This document shows positions 43,198 through 54,023 of a DNA stretch of 64,000 nt, piece by piece. Position numbers and translations under genes: made by a program. The stretch is from Branchinecta lynchi (lineage: Eukaryota; Arthropoda; Branchiopoda; Anostraca; Branchinectidae), in the NCBI GenBank assembly GCA_023053575.1, contig JAKZAP010000021.1:19282212-19346211 (forward strand). Reading direction: 5' to 3'. How positions within the stretch are numbered: position 1 is the stretch's first letter; each line of letters begins with the position of its first letter. The notes under the pieces are model-generated. The model searched no databases. It saw only the letters and a program-made list of their open reading frames with translations, and had not been told where the DNA came from.

Positions 43198-45470
43198 AAC
43201 AAGACCAAAGGTGTCGATGGGATCCCAAAAATCTAATATTTGATTCAGACAATCGGGTCTTGTCTTCGTCAGATCCAGCCTTGGACAGACTAATCATCAG
43301 AGAAAACCAAGTTCAGATATACCTCTACAAGCCATATCTATTTTGACGATACTGACCGAGTCTTCTTGCTCTACTTCTGCCAACTACTAGTCCAGCAAAA
43401 AAGGAAAATTCAGAAACAAATCCAGCGTTTCTCCTTATCCCTATAAAGAACATCTAATCAACTTTGAACAAAAGTATGACTTAAAAAAAATCTGATTACA
43501 ACCGGATTCCGGACTAATTATATGTCTGGGTAAACAAGACCAAAGGTTTCGATGGGATCCCAAAAATTCAATATCTGATCCAGACAACTGGGTCTTGTCT
43601 TAGCCAGATCCAGTCTTCGCAAGACTCCTTGAACATTTTTACAACTAAAATTCAGAAACAGATCAAGGCCAAATAGCTAGTCACCTGAGAAAACCAAGTT
43701 CAGATTTGGATTCAGCCTGTTGTTTTTACCCCTATAAGTCATATCTGTTTTGACGAAAACTTCCTGCCACTCTGCCAATTTCCCGGTTCCAGCCGAACTC
43801 CAGAACTACTTGTCCGGCGAAAAAAGAAAGCTCAAAGACGAAATCAGGGTATCTTCTTTCCCCAGTAATGAACATCTAATCAACTTCAAATAGAAATTTA
43901 GCTTATAACAAATTTTCCGATTCCAGTCGGATTCCGGTCGAACTATATGTCCGGGTAAAATATGATTGTCATACAGGGACTCAGCATCTCTTCTTACCCT
44001 AAATCGCTTATCTAATCAACTAGAAATAAAACTTTGACTTCCAACAGATTTCCGGTTTTGGCCGGATTCCGGACGAACTACATGTCCGGGTAGAAAATTG
44101 TTTTCACATAAGTGTTCAGCATGTCTTCTTGCCCTAAATCGAACATCTAATCAACTCAAATAAAACTTTTAATTTTGACAAACTTTCCGGCTTGGGCCGG
44201 ATTCCGGTCGAAATACTTGTCCGTCGAGAAAATAGTTTTCACCATCGTCTTCAGCATGTCTTCCTACCTCTAAATCGAACATCTAATCAACTTCAAATAA
44301 AACTTTTACTTTCAACAAACTTTCCGGTTTGGGCCGGATTCCGGGCGAAATACTTGTCCGTCGAGAAAATAGTTTTCACCATCGTCTTCAGCATGTTTTC
44401 CGACCCCTAAATCGAACATCTAATCAATTTCAAATAAAACTTTTACTTTCAACAAACTTTCCGGTTTGGGCCGGATTCCGGGCGAAATACTTGTCCGTCG
44501 AGAAAATAATTTTCACCATCGTCTTCAGCATGTCTTCCTACCACTAAATCGAACATCTAATCAACTTCAAATAAAACTTTTACTTTCAACAAACTTTCCG
44601 GTTTTGGCCGGATTCCGGGCGAACTACTTGTCCGATGATAAAATAGTTTTCACCATCGTCTTCAGCATGTCTTCCTACCCCTAAATCGAACATCTAATCA
44701 ACTTCAAATAAAACTTTTACTTTCAACAAACTTTCCGGTTTTGGCCGGATTCCGGGCGAACTACTTGTCCGATGACAAAATAGTTTTCACCATCGTGTTC
44801 AGCATGTCTTCTTACCCCATAATTGACTATCACATTAGCTGTTTCAAAATATTTTGTTTGTCCCTTAATTTGAATCCCCTCCCCCACCCCTAAATGTAGA
44901 GCTACAAAGCCCATCTACGAACTTGACTGGTCCGACAACCCAACGAACCCTCACACCAAGTTTCATCAAAATATCTCGTTCCCTTCGAGAGTTATCGTGC
45001 TTACAGACGGACGGACGGACAACTTTTGCGATGTCATAGACTCCACTTACGTTTTGGGATCCCAAAAACGACTGTCATATACCGACTCAGCCTCTGGTCT
45101 TACCCCTTAATCTGTCATCTAATCGAACTTTTGCCTTTAACAAATTTTCCGGTTTTGGCCGGATTCCGGACGAACTACTGGTCCGGCGAGAAAATGGTTT
45201 TCACTATCGTGCTCAGCATGCCTTCTTACCCCATAATAAACTATCACATTAGCTGTTTAAAAATATTTGTTTGTACCTTAATTTGAACCCACCCCTAAAT
45301 GTGGAGTTACATAGTCCATCTACGAACTTGACCTTACCCTTGACCCAATGAACCCTCACACCAAGTTTCATCAAAATATCTCATTCCCTTCGAGAGTTAT
45401 TGTGCTCACAGGCAGACGGACATTTTTGCGATGTCATAGGTATCCCTCCACTTACGTTTTGGGATCCCAG
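43198..45470 (-). repeat. GGATCC-family element, minus orientation, split by another copy
   Basis: Right part 43198-43532 and left part 45069-45470 read as one element when 43533-45068 is removed. The restored junction (tgtctggg...tgtcatat) corresponds to the continuous sequence in the 2907-4478 copy near 4125-4145. Confidence 0.8.
43533..45068 (-). repeat. GGATCC-family element, complete, nested in its own family
   Basis: It runs from AACAAGACCAAAGGTTTCGA (right terminus) to GTTTTGGGATCCCAAAAA (left terminus). It contains at least seven units, three of exactly 137 bases (44192, 44329 and 44466 in register). It interrupts an older copy. Confidence 0.85.
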
Positions 45471-46330
45471 AAATCAACGAATTTTTGTTAGAGGGGTTAC
45501 AATGTTCCGTACTAAATTCGGATCTCCGGGTTTAGAAATAGATAGAGTGATTACGGAAGTAGGTTACCTTCGTATTATAGGAAAGACAGGTCCTTTAATG
45601 GACACTAAATAGTACATGAACAAAAAGACAGCTACGCTGTGCAGCACTCATCCATCCCTTACGATTAACTTAGATTTTAATAATTCGCCTATCTTGATTA
45701 TTTTCTTTGTTTCTAGTCTCAAGAATTAAGGACTTGAGCAGTTTCGCTTGGAAATTCGGATTCCGGATTGCATCTGTGGGGGAAGGGAGAATAACAAGCT
45801 CGTGTGTACCGTACTTCCAGTAATGACACGATAAGTCGTTATTTTGTTACTTTTCGATGGCTCCGGCCCGCCTTCGCCAAGGCTTCCTTCGTGCAACTTT
45901 ATTTTTGGCAGTCATCGCATCAGAGGTTGCCACATGCGCACGATAGTGTGAATTGTCACTCTATTTTGGTTTTGTCACTCTTGTCCTACATAGGACATAC
46001 AAATCACTCTATTTCATAAAACGTCCAAATGTGTAATTTTTACAGCGGGATTCCGACTAGAAGTGACTATTTCAAGTTTTTTTGTGAAAATAAACTAGGA
46101 TGTGTCATTTTTGCAGAGGCGATTCCGACCAAAGCCATTTCAATTTTTTTTTTTCATGAATACCATAAAATTTTACTCGCATTTCACTCTGTTTCTTGCC
46201 AAAAGTCACTCTGTTTTTGATGTGGCAACCCTGATCGTACCTGCATACACTGTCAGAGGTGTCATACCATTTACAAAATGATGCGCGACCGCTACAGATT
46301 AAAAAAAAAAAAATATTTGTGAATGTCACA
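45471..46330. other. No recognised gene
   Basis: A short open stretch at 45487-45612 (GVTMFRTKFGSPGLEIDRVI) is not recognised and has no splice context. Words gtcactctattttg recur at 45955-46005. Nothing else is supported. Confidence 0.4.
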
Positions 46331-46333
46331 GAC

Positions 46334-46662
46334 AAAACAAGAGCTAGAAGCTCGTATGGCACTTGTAAGGCTGGGTAAAAGGATGAAATTAGGAGTTTGC
46401 CAATTTGTGGGTTTGTTGTGATCATTTGGAAGCAAAACCCTTGAGATAAGAATGATCGTGGACCCTTGGAGGACCCTTTAGGATCATGAATATAATGGTT
46501 TGGTCAGAAGTATTTCTTTACTTTTCGGTTAAGATGCGCACTTTAAGGGTGCTAGAAATTTATTTATAATCAAAACCTTTAAGGCAAACATGATTGTGGG
46601 CTCATGGGATCATGAAAATGTATATTTTGCTTAAAATAATTTTTTGTACTTTGAGGTCAAGA
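46334..46662 (-). repeat. CAAGTGCC-hairpin family, right-end fragment
   Basis: Inverse of the right end at 6090-6120 (agaagctcgtatggcacttg). The tandem aaacccttgag/aagatgcgcactttaaggg units follow, as in 5590-6090. Confidence 0.7.
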
Positions 46663-46664
46663 TG

Positions 46665-47324
46665 AGATTTGTATACGAAAACTTGTGGACAAAACATTCT
46701 TTATGCTTTTGTCAGTGCTTGTTAATTGGGGTGAAACTCCGCCGACGGATTACTTCTGCAGTATTGCTATTGGATACATTAGAGCTGATTTTTTTTTTAA
46801 AATGTGCCGATAAACAGCGATATGTCATTGAAAAAACAGCTTCACGCTTTCGACAATTTCGAAAAACTATTGACTTATCAGCCGTCAACAAACAGTAAAG
46901 GCTTTTATATTTCTTACAGCTTAAAAAGTTGTCACCACCTAGTATCTTTGCTTATAGGTTTCCTGAAGGTCCGTAATCCGTGGAGCATATCCCCTGCTCA
47001 CTTTCTGTTTTGGCAGAGTTCGGTCCCTTCTGATCGATCCGTCGATCCTAACAACATGTCAGCGTTTAGAGGGATTCGGGAAACCTGGGAAATATTTGGC
47101 TACGAGGGAAGTTACGGATGACGGAAGAATTATTTCGTTTTAGTTCCAAGAAGTTGTAAGGTTTAACCGAGTAGGCAGAAAGTCTAGTTACCCTTATTCA
47201 CATAAGTAGGCTTTTAAGACCCGATGAAAATGCGTTACTTCATTAATCTGCTATGCATAGAACCATTTTTCGTCGAATGAAATTTTTCTTTCGGATTTGT
47301 GGTAGCCTACCTTTGCGTGATTAT
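46665..47324. other. No recognised gene
   Basis: AT-rich. 47200-47260 (cgatgaaaatgcgttacttc) matches the inverse of a repeat at 18290 and 50460. No coding evidence. Confidence 0.4.
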
Positions 47325-47617
47325 ACACTGTCAGAAGCTTTATGACAGATAACACAAGGATGTGCAGTTTCAACAGACAACTTTTGGTATTTTGAAAACA
47401 AGCATTGCCAAGAAGAGCCAAAAAACGCCGAAGAAGCATCCGCTGACTTTTCTGTTTGTCGTCTGATATCGGAAAAGTCGGCAGATCCTTTTTCCGCTCT
47501 TCCTGGCAATGCTTGTTGTGCAGAACGTTTTCAAAATCACTACAGATTACATCCCAAGTGTTGTTTGTTGAAACTGCGCATCCTTGTGTCATCGGTAGTG
47601 AAATTTCTGACAGTGTA
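47325..47617. mobile_element. TA-flanked MITE with ACACTGTCAGAA ends
   Basis: Left TACACTGTCAGAAG and right TTTCTGACAGTGTA. Inverted similarity extends over about 60 bases (AACACAAGGATGTGCAGTTT against AAACTGCGCATCCTTGTGT) and resumes internally around caagcattgcca. A TA duplication suggests a Tc1/mariner-type MITE. Related ends occur at 22907-22943 and 50590-50645. Confidence 0.75.
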
Positions 47618-48224
47618 CCTCTAAGCTTGATATTTTTATCAATCTAAAAAGTTAATTATTGCCGAAAAATAATTATGTTTTGGGTCTTTATCCAGAAGTA
47701 ACCTTGCAATCTGAATTGAACGTTTTCGGAACCTCGCTTGGTTAGCCACTGAAATGCACACTTTTCTTTAAATTCAAATTCTCCGCGTCGTGGTGAGCTT
47801 TTCGGTGTGGGGCCAGCAGTGTGTGTTCTGAACGTCACTACTTTTGCCCAAGATAAAAAACAAAACAGATCAGAAAATCTCATAGCAGAGTCGAAATAAA
47901 TAAGAGGATTCAGACTGAGAAAAAAAAATAAGCTGGCATTTCATTTAAACTTTAAAAACTGTCTGACCGGTTGCCATTTCGTTTTTGGTGGCCTCGGCTT
48001 GACAATCATACGCCATTAAGGGCTCGTTCTTACGGGTTCGTTTCCCGAAAAGCAAAGCGAAAATGGACCAAGCGCAAGAACTCGTGGGAACCCGTGTTTG
48101 GGGTTGCTTATTCCGACCTCATAGTTAGAAGGAAGTAGTAGTATGCGTCGAGCCCCCCCCCCCCCCCAAAAAAAAAAAATCGCTAAAAAAAACGATGCTG
48201 AACGTAACGATTTGTGCGTGACAG
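47618..48224. other. No recognised gene; C-tract/A-tract junction
   Basis: It holds a 14-base C run joined to an A run at 48153-48178, which may be an assembly-fragile site. No gene or named repeat is supported. Confidence 0.4.
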
Positions 48225-48590
48225 TGCAGAACGGATACGTCAGCTGAATTTTATTAAAACTATATCTCAACCTTCTCGACAAGGGTCCTCTTTCGACTCG
48301 AGCTGGAAAAAAATTGGAGGAAAATGGAAAAGGTTTTCTTTTTTTTTTCACGTTGCCAAGAAGGGCCGAAATATAGCTCTAATAGAATTCAGCTGACGCA
48401 CCCGTTTTGCACTGTCAAATATATTTGATGGTGGAAAACGGATACGTCAGCTGAATTTTAATTTTTACGTATCGGTTTTCCAAAATCAAATATGATTCGC
48501 AGTCAGCTTGGGCTGAAGGAATTATCTGTCAAATATGATTCGCAGTCAGCTTGGCTGAACGAATATTTAGCAATTGGCCTGGTCAGGCTA
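48225..48590. repeat. CGTCAGCT-family cluster
   Basis: Two copies of aacggatacgtcagctgaat (48230 and 48438), the ttgccaagaagggccgaaat block and two tatgattcgcagtcagcttg words (near 48490 and 48535) form overlapping foldback elements. Confidence 0.65.
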
Positions 48591-49079
48591 GCTTGAAGAA
48601 ACGAACCCTGGACGAACCTAAAATCGAAAATTCGATACTATTTTTTTGTTTGTTTTTCCGTGGAATATTTGTAATTTAGCTTATTTTTTATTGTCTAAAA
48701 GCTAAGAAATCAGATTTCGTACTTTTCGCAGCTACTCCTCCATCCCTCAGTGACGATAATTTTAATTAATTTTTGCCACTTTTAACTATTCACGTCACGT
48801 AACCTTTGAAAATAAACCCATATTTATTTACTATTCTTTCCCCCTAACAATTGGAAATTAATTCTCTCATTTAAATTTTTGTAAGCGAAACTGGTAGACT
48901 CTCGTGTCCATGCAGTATCTGTACATTACCCCTGTGGCGAAAAAAAAACAACAGTTCTTATAATTTTGTTCCTAGGCCCACTTTAATTCGACACCACGCT
49001 TTTGACTCCCAGTGCAACGGGAGTTATGTCAAATCTTCCGATACTCCCTATAAACTATATCCCTATAAATAATGCCCAT

Positions 49080-49455
49080 GGATTGAACTCTCGCCTTCTA
49101 GAACCCAGAATCAGAGCAAAGTAACAAGACCTGTGCTTTCTATGTTTTGCAAGCGGGTCATACTCGTAGCACCGCCCATTACGCTTGCGGCATTTAAAGC
49201 GAGACAAACTTGCGGGCTCAGAAATTTCTAGTAAAGTAAAGGTGCGGTCTGCAGACACCAAGGAATCAATGAAGGCTGTATCATTCTTTTGCTAGTTTTA
49301 GAATATGATGTTATCGGAGCCAGCGCTGGTGAACGACCGAATGAGTTTCAGTAGGGACGTCCTCTATCGCTAGTGGTGCTAGTGTCGCTGCTATTCGAGT
49401 GTGTGTCAATTTTGCCAAGTTTTGGCGCAACTCCCTGGTGTTGTTTTGCTCTGTC
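49080..49455. repeat. Dispersed repeat H, copy 1
   Basis: Words tttgcaagcgggtcatactcg, gcccattacgcttgc and cagcgctggtgaacgaccga recur in order at 51570-51700 and 52895-53050. There the second copy is interrupted by a GGATCC element. Confidence 0.7.
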
Positions 49456-49535
49456 CAGAATACCTCTTCAACCCCACTGTTACGGCTTATTAGGGACAAG
49501 GGGAGGGGGGGGGGTTGAGCCAGAGCTAAAAAACC

Positions 49536-49725
49536 TTTATTCAAACAATGTTTACAGCGGATACGTCAGCTACGATTCTTCATCAGCGATATTTCGGCCC
49601 TTCTTGGCAAGGGTCCTCGTCAGGCTGTCAATTCTCTGGTTCAACTTCGGGGAAGGAAACAAACCTGATTACAGGTTTGGAAAGATCGTAGCTGACGTAT
49701 CCGTTGTAAACATTGTTTGAATAAA
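49536..49725. mobile_element. CGTCAGCT foldback MITE, intact
   Basis: 41-base inverted arms with one mismatch: left TTTATTCAAACAATGTTTAC then AGCGGATACGTCAGCTACGA; right 49684-49724 is the inverse. It contains the GATATTTCGGCCCTTCTTGG core. It is the best-preserved copy of the family, 150 bases beyond the G-gamma stop. Confidence 0.85.
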
Positions 49726-49780
49726 TGTTTGAAAGTCAGCTTGGGCTCAAAGTATATTTATCTAAAAAATCGTACGTCTT

Positions 49781-49786
49781 TTTATT
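49781..49786 (-). promoter_or_regulatory. Candidate polyadenylation signal of the G-gamma gene
   Basis: The plus strand reads tttatt, so the minus strand has AATAAA 90 bases after the G-gamma stop codon. It is the first such hexamer downstream, and it lies between the gene and a MITE that ends at about 49725. A polyA site 10-30 bases further would give a very short 3'UTR. Confidence 0.5.
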
Positions 49787-49875
49787 GCAGTTTGTCAGAA
49801 TTCCAAACATGCTGAGATCACTCTATGCACAGACACGTATAAAACAAATTGGGTCCACATTTTTCTTTGGTTTCA

Positions 49876-49981
49876 TCACATCATCACACACTTGCCCTTT
49901 TCCGCCCAGGGGTTGTTCTTCTTGTCAACGGCATGTATGAGAGGGTCTGTCTTCTCGTTCTCCTCAATGAAGTCTCGCATT
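49876..49981 (-). CDS. Ggamma30A: G-protein gamma subunit, coding exon 2 (CAAX end)
   Basis: Acceptor ctctttcag (49990-49982) leads to an A that completes Ala. Then come [20 protein letters not shown] and [14 protein letters not shown] with stop TGA at 49878-49876. The joined exons give 219 bases, exactly 72 residues plus stop, the same length as the fly protein. [11 protein letters not shown] is the family signature. The C-terminal CVMM is a CAAX box; Met at the last position favours farnesylation and membrane anchoring. The two exons join perfectly across a 4.7-kb intron (49982-54668) filled with repeats. Confidence 0.95.
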
Positions 49982-50099
49982 CTGAAAGAGGTGAACGAAA
50001 TAAGTGACGAACAGATAATCTGCTTCCGATATCATGGCGACACAACAAACAAAAAAGTCGGTAGATGTTTTTTCGGTGTTTTTTTGCTCTTCCAGTCAG

Positions 50100-50650
50100 T
50101 GATTGTTATGCATAAAGTTTAACTGAAAAGCCAACTTATTGTTGTGTCATTTAATTGATCACACTGAATTGTTTGTGTTCTGCAAACGTATTTTTTTGTT
50201 TTCCACTATCATCTCTAGTTATGACGTACAGAATATCTGCTGCCGTCCCCACAGCGAAAATTCTACTATGACGCGGGAAATTTTAATCTCAACACAAACG
50301 CGGCTTTTCAGTGGACACCGGCGGGATTGGTGAAGATTGCTTAGTGCCTGAAAAAAAAAAAATTCGTAAATCTTTCTCGTAAGGCATACACAAAAATGCA
50401 AGCATTTAGAGGTACCACAAATCATGGAAATTTATTCATGAATAGCGGAACAACGAAGTAACGCATTTTCAGCGGGTTTTCAAGCTAATTTAAGTGAATT
50501 AACAATACTGTCCTATCCCAGCCCTTTTCGGTTAAAACTATAACATTTACTGCATAAAATTTTCAAAATCCCAACAGATCCCATCACAAGTGTTAGCTGT
50601 AAAACTGCGCATCCTTGTGTTATCTGTCATGACACTTCTGACAGTGTGGT
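50100..50650. repeat. Dispersed repeat shared with 17935-18350
   Basis: Words aaagtttaactgaaaagc, ttctactatgacgcgg and acacaaacgcggcttttcag occur in the same order in both places. The right edge is cgcatccttgtgttatctgt then gacagtgtg, linking it to the TA-flanked MITE family. It lies in the G-gamma intron. Confidence 0.65.
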
Positions 50651-50811
50651 CCTCTTCAAGGCTGGGCTAGAAACAAGAACCTGCTATTAAAGTGCGCGGC
50701 AAAATATACACCAGTATAGCAAGCTCACATAACACAGATCCAGCTATGCTAATGTAAATTTTGCTGTGAAGTTCATAGCATAGCCTTGCCTCCACAAAAT
50801 GTACCGACAAT

Positions 50812-51088
50812 CAGAGGCGTTACTAGCCAAAATATTTGGGGGGGGGGGGGGGGGGGGCAAGGTATTTACCGACTTGCAGGTCATTTTTACCGACTGTTTT
50901 TGCAGACAAAAACAACTATTGTTGAGAAAAAATGACTGTGTTGACGAAAAATCGGCTACTGTTTTTAAGAAAAAATGACTGATTTAAAAAAAAACCGACT
51001 GTTTTACGAAATTTCGCGCGTTTTTGACCGACTGGCCGACAACATTGGCGGGGGCGTCCCCCCCCCCCCCCTAGTCATGACGCTCCTG
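50812..51088. mobile_element. hAT-like MITE with imperfect 8-bp duplication
   Basis: CAGAGGCGTTACTAGCC to TAGTCATGACGCTCCTG. ccgacaat (50804-50811) and ccaacaat (51089-51096) differ at one base. A 19-base G run and a 14-base C run lie just inside the termini, so the ends could pair. G-gamma intron. Confidence 0.85.
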
Positions 51089-51469
51089 CCAACAATCACG
51101 GAAATTAAGCCTCAGCTGACTTAACCATTTACCGCTATCAGATTAGTTATACTTACTTAGAATACTTATAATTTAGTACTGACGGACGGCCTCCACGTTG
51201 AGCTGCCGAGGTAGGGTATAGAAGCTGTGTTGACACTGAGTGAAAAAGTTACATGTTGATGTAAGATTTTCCATAACATCGCAGCCGACTTGGATTATTT
51301 TATATGCTACAGTTGACTGCGCTAAACGAATACGTCAGCTTAATTTATTCGTGCGATACTTCGGCCGTTTTCGACAAGGGTTCACCTGTGATCACACTTA
51401 TTCACACTTAGCTTTTCTAGCTTTGAGTGTGATGACCAGAGCAAAATAACACTAGGGAGTAGCGCCGCT

Positions 51470-53050
51470 TTTTGTCAAGGTTCGTCTGTGATCACACTTT
51501 CACCTTTCTAGCTTTGAGCGTGACAACCAGAACAAAATTACACTAGGAAGTAGCGCCGAAACCTATGCTTTCCATGCTTCGCAAACGGGACATACTCGTA
51601 GCTCAGCCCATTACGCTTGCAACAGCGAAACAAACTTAGAAAGTTCTAGTAAATCCAAGATGCGATCTGCATACATTGTGGAAACAGGAGCGATTGTATC
51701 TTTTTGGGATCCCAAAACGTAAGTGGAGGGATACCTATGACATCGCAAAAGTTGTCCGTCCGTCCGTCTCTCCGTCCGTCTGTAAGCACGATAACTCTCG
51801 AAGGGAATGAGATATTTTGATGAAACTTGGTGTGAGGATTCGTTGGGTCGTCGGACCAGTCAAGTTCGTAGATGGGCTTTGTAGCCCTACATTTATGGGT
51901 GGGGGAGGGGGTTCAAATTAAGGGGCAAACAAAATATTTTGAAACAGCTAATGTGATAGTCGATTATGAAGTAAAAAGACATGCTGAGCACGATGGTGAA
52001 AACTATTTTGTCATCCGACGAGTAGTTCGCCCGGAATCCGGCCAAAACCGGAAAGTTTGTTAAAAGTAAAAGTTTTATTTGAAGTTGATTAGATGTTCGA
52101 TTTAGAGGTAGGAAGACATGCTGAAGACGATGGTGGAAACCATTTTCTCGACGGACAAGTAGTTCGCCCGGAATCCGGCCAAAACCGGAAAACTTGTTAA
52201 AATTAAAGTTTTAATTGAAGTTGATTAGATGTTCGATTTAGGGGTAGGAAGACATGCTGAGGACGATGATGAAAACCATTTTCTCGACGGACAAGTAGTT
52301 CGCCCGGAATCCGGCCGAAACCGGAAAGTTTGTTAAACTTGGAAGTTTTATTTCGAGTTGATTAGATGTTTGATTTAGGGCAAGAAGACATGTTGAACGC
52401 TTATGTCAAAACAATTTTCTACCCGGATATCTAGTTCGCCCGGAATCCGGCGAAAACCGGAAAGTTGGTTAAAAGTAAAAGTTTAATCTGAAGTTGATTA
52501 AATGTTTGATGTATGCGTAAAAGACATGCGGAGCACGATGGTGAAAAATCATTTTCTCGCTGGACAACTAGTTCGCCCGGAATCCGGCCAAAACCGGAAA
52601 ATTGGTTAAAAGCAAAAGTTCGATTAGATGACAGGCCAAGGAGAGAGGCTGAGTCGGTTTATGACGATGGTTTTTTACCCGGACATATATTTATTCCGGA
52701 ATCCGGTTGTAACCGATTTTTTTTGTAAGTCAAACTTTTATTCAAAGTTGATTAGATGTTCTTTATAGGGATAAGGATGATTGATGATTAGCCTGTCCAA
52801 GACTGGATCTGGCGAAGACAAGGCTCAATTGCCTGAATCAAATATTAGATTTTTGGGATCCCATCGACACCTTTGGTCTTGTTTTTGCTGTGTTCAGAAC
52901 AGGAAGTTATTGGAGGCAGCGCTGGTGCACGACTGAACTGATTGAGTTACAGTAGGGACGTTCTCTATCACTAGCGTTGCTAGTGTCACTGCTATTCCAG
53001 TGTGTGTCTCTTTTTTCAAGTCTTGACGCTACTCCCTGGTGTTATTTTGC
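51470..53050. repeat. Dispersed repeat H, copy 2, split by a GGATCC element
   Basis: 51470-51700 and 52884-53050 together match 49080-49455. The break lies at gattgtatc|ttttt. Confidence 0.7.
51701..52883 (+). repeat. GGATCC-family element, complete 1.18-kb copy
   Basis: TTTTTGGGATCCCAAAACGT to CGACACCTTTGGTCTTGTT, with about five units. Because its target (repeat H) is known from another copy, its ends are well defined. It lies within the G-gamma intron, opposite to the gene's direction. Confidence 0.88.
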
Positions 53051-53059
53051 TCTGGTGAG

Positions 53060-53984
53060 GACGAACCCCTACAAGCCGGGTTGAAATATCACTGTATTAG
53101 AATCAGCTGACGTATCCGTTTAACGCAGTCGACTATGATTTGCATTCAGCTTGGGCTGAATGGATATTTATTCCTATATGCTAGTCATAGAGGTGGTTAG
53201 TGGACGTTGTTAGGTCCTAGGAACAATCAAAACTGTAGTACTGCTGTTTTCAGCCCTCTGTGTGGGTAAAGCCGGCTCAAGCATGTAGTGTGTTGACGTT
53301 GCACGGACGCTGGAAAAGGCATTTGATTACATGCACACTATGGCAGGTTACACTACACGGTTAAAAGTAGTGACGAAGCGCAGGCTTATCGCATGGAACG
53401 CTCGGCTCAGCGCAATGAAAACGTCATAACGACTTTACCGAAGTAGAATTTTTAATTTCTCTTCAGATTTCAGATTCAGATTCAGATATTTTTTTACTTC
53501 ACCAAAAAAACACAACTACATTGTACAAAAAACTCAACAACCACATAAAAGACAAAAAACCTGTGGGTGGTTGTATCTTTTAACCACCGTTTATCTTGAA
53601 ATTATTCAATAAATAATGACATAAAAACTAATCTAATATATTTTCAAAAACAAAAGAAAGGAAAAAGAGGTAAAGAAAGAGAGAGAAAAAAAAGAAAATA
53701 GGAAAGAAAACTGATTCCCCCGTCACAACCTATCCACCGCCCCCCATCTCACCTCCCCTTCGTTATATTATTTTGATTTCTTGCTTCAAGGGATTAAATA
53801 TGCAACCGGTCAGTTGCCAATACTTACTTTAATTGCATAATTAAAGACTCCCACGATGAGGATGGGGTTCGTAGATTCCGGGAAACCGGGAAGCAATATC
53901 AACCTACCCCTAACAAATTTAACCATCAAATGCGAAACCACTTGGCACTAGGAGGAGGTCGACCAAATTCTCCTCTTGAAACTT
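53060..53984. other. G-gamma intron, no gene
   Basis: A CGTCAGCT-family scrap (aatcagctgacgtatccgtt then gcattcagcttgggctgaat) lies at 53101-53162. An A/G-rich low-complexity stretch lies at 53650-53715. Nothing else recognised. Confidence 0.45.
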
Positions 53985-54023
53985 GCGATGAAGGCAAAGG
54001 TAGGCTTCTTATTATATTTTATT

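Noticed and set aside
42104..44684. Series of 72-residue open frames repeated every 137 bases
   Set aside because: They are translations of the GGATCC-family units; they occur on either strand depending on element orientation and have no start context or conservation as protein beyond the DNA repeat.
41707..45470. Regular 137-bp repeats as a possible CRISPR-like array
   Set aside because: The whole unit repeats without distinct short repeats and variable spacers, and the genome is plainly eukaryotic.
45487..45612. Short open stretch GVTMFRTKFGSPGLEIDRVI and following as a possible exon
   Set aside because: No family recognised, no convincing splice sites, and it directly abuts a repeat; could be chance.
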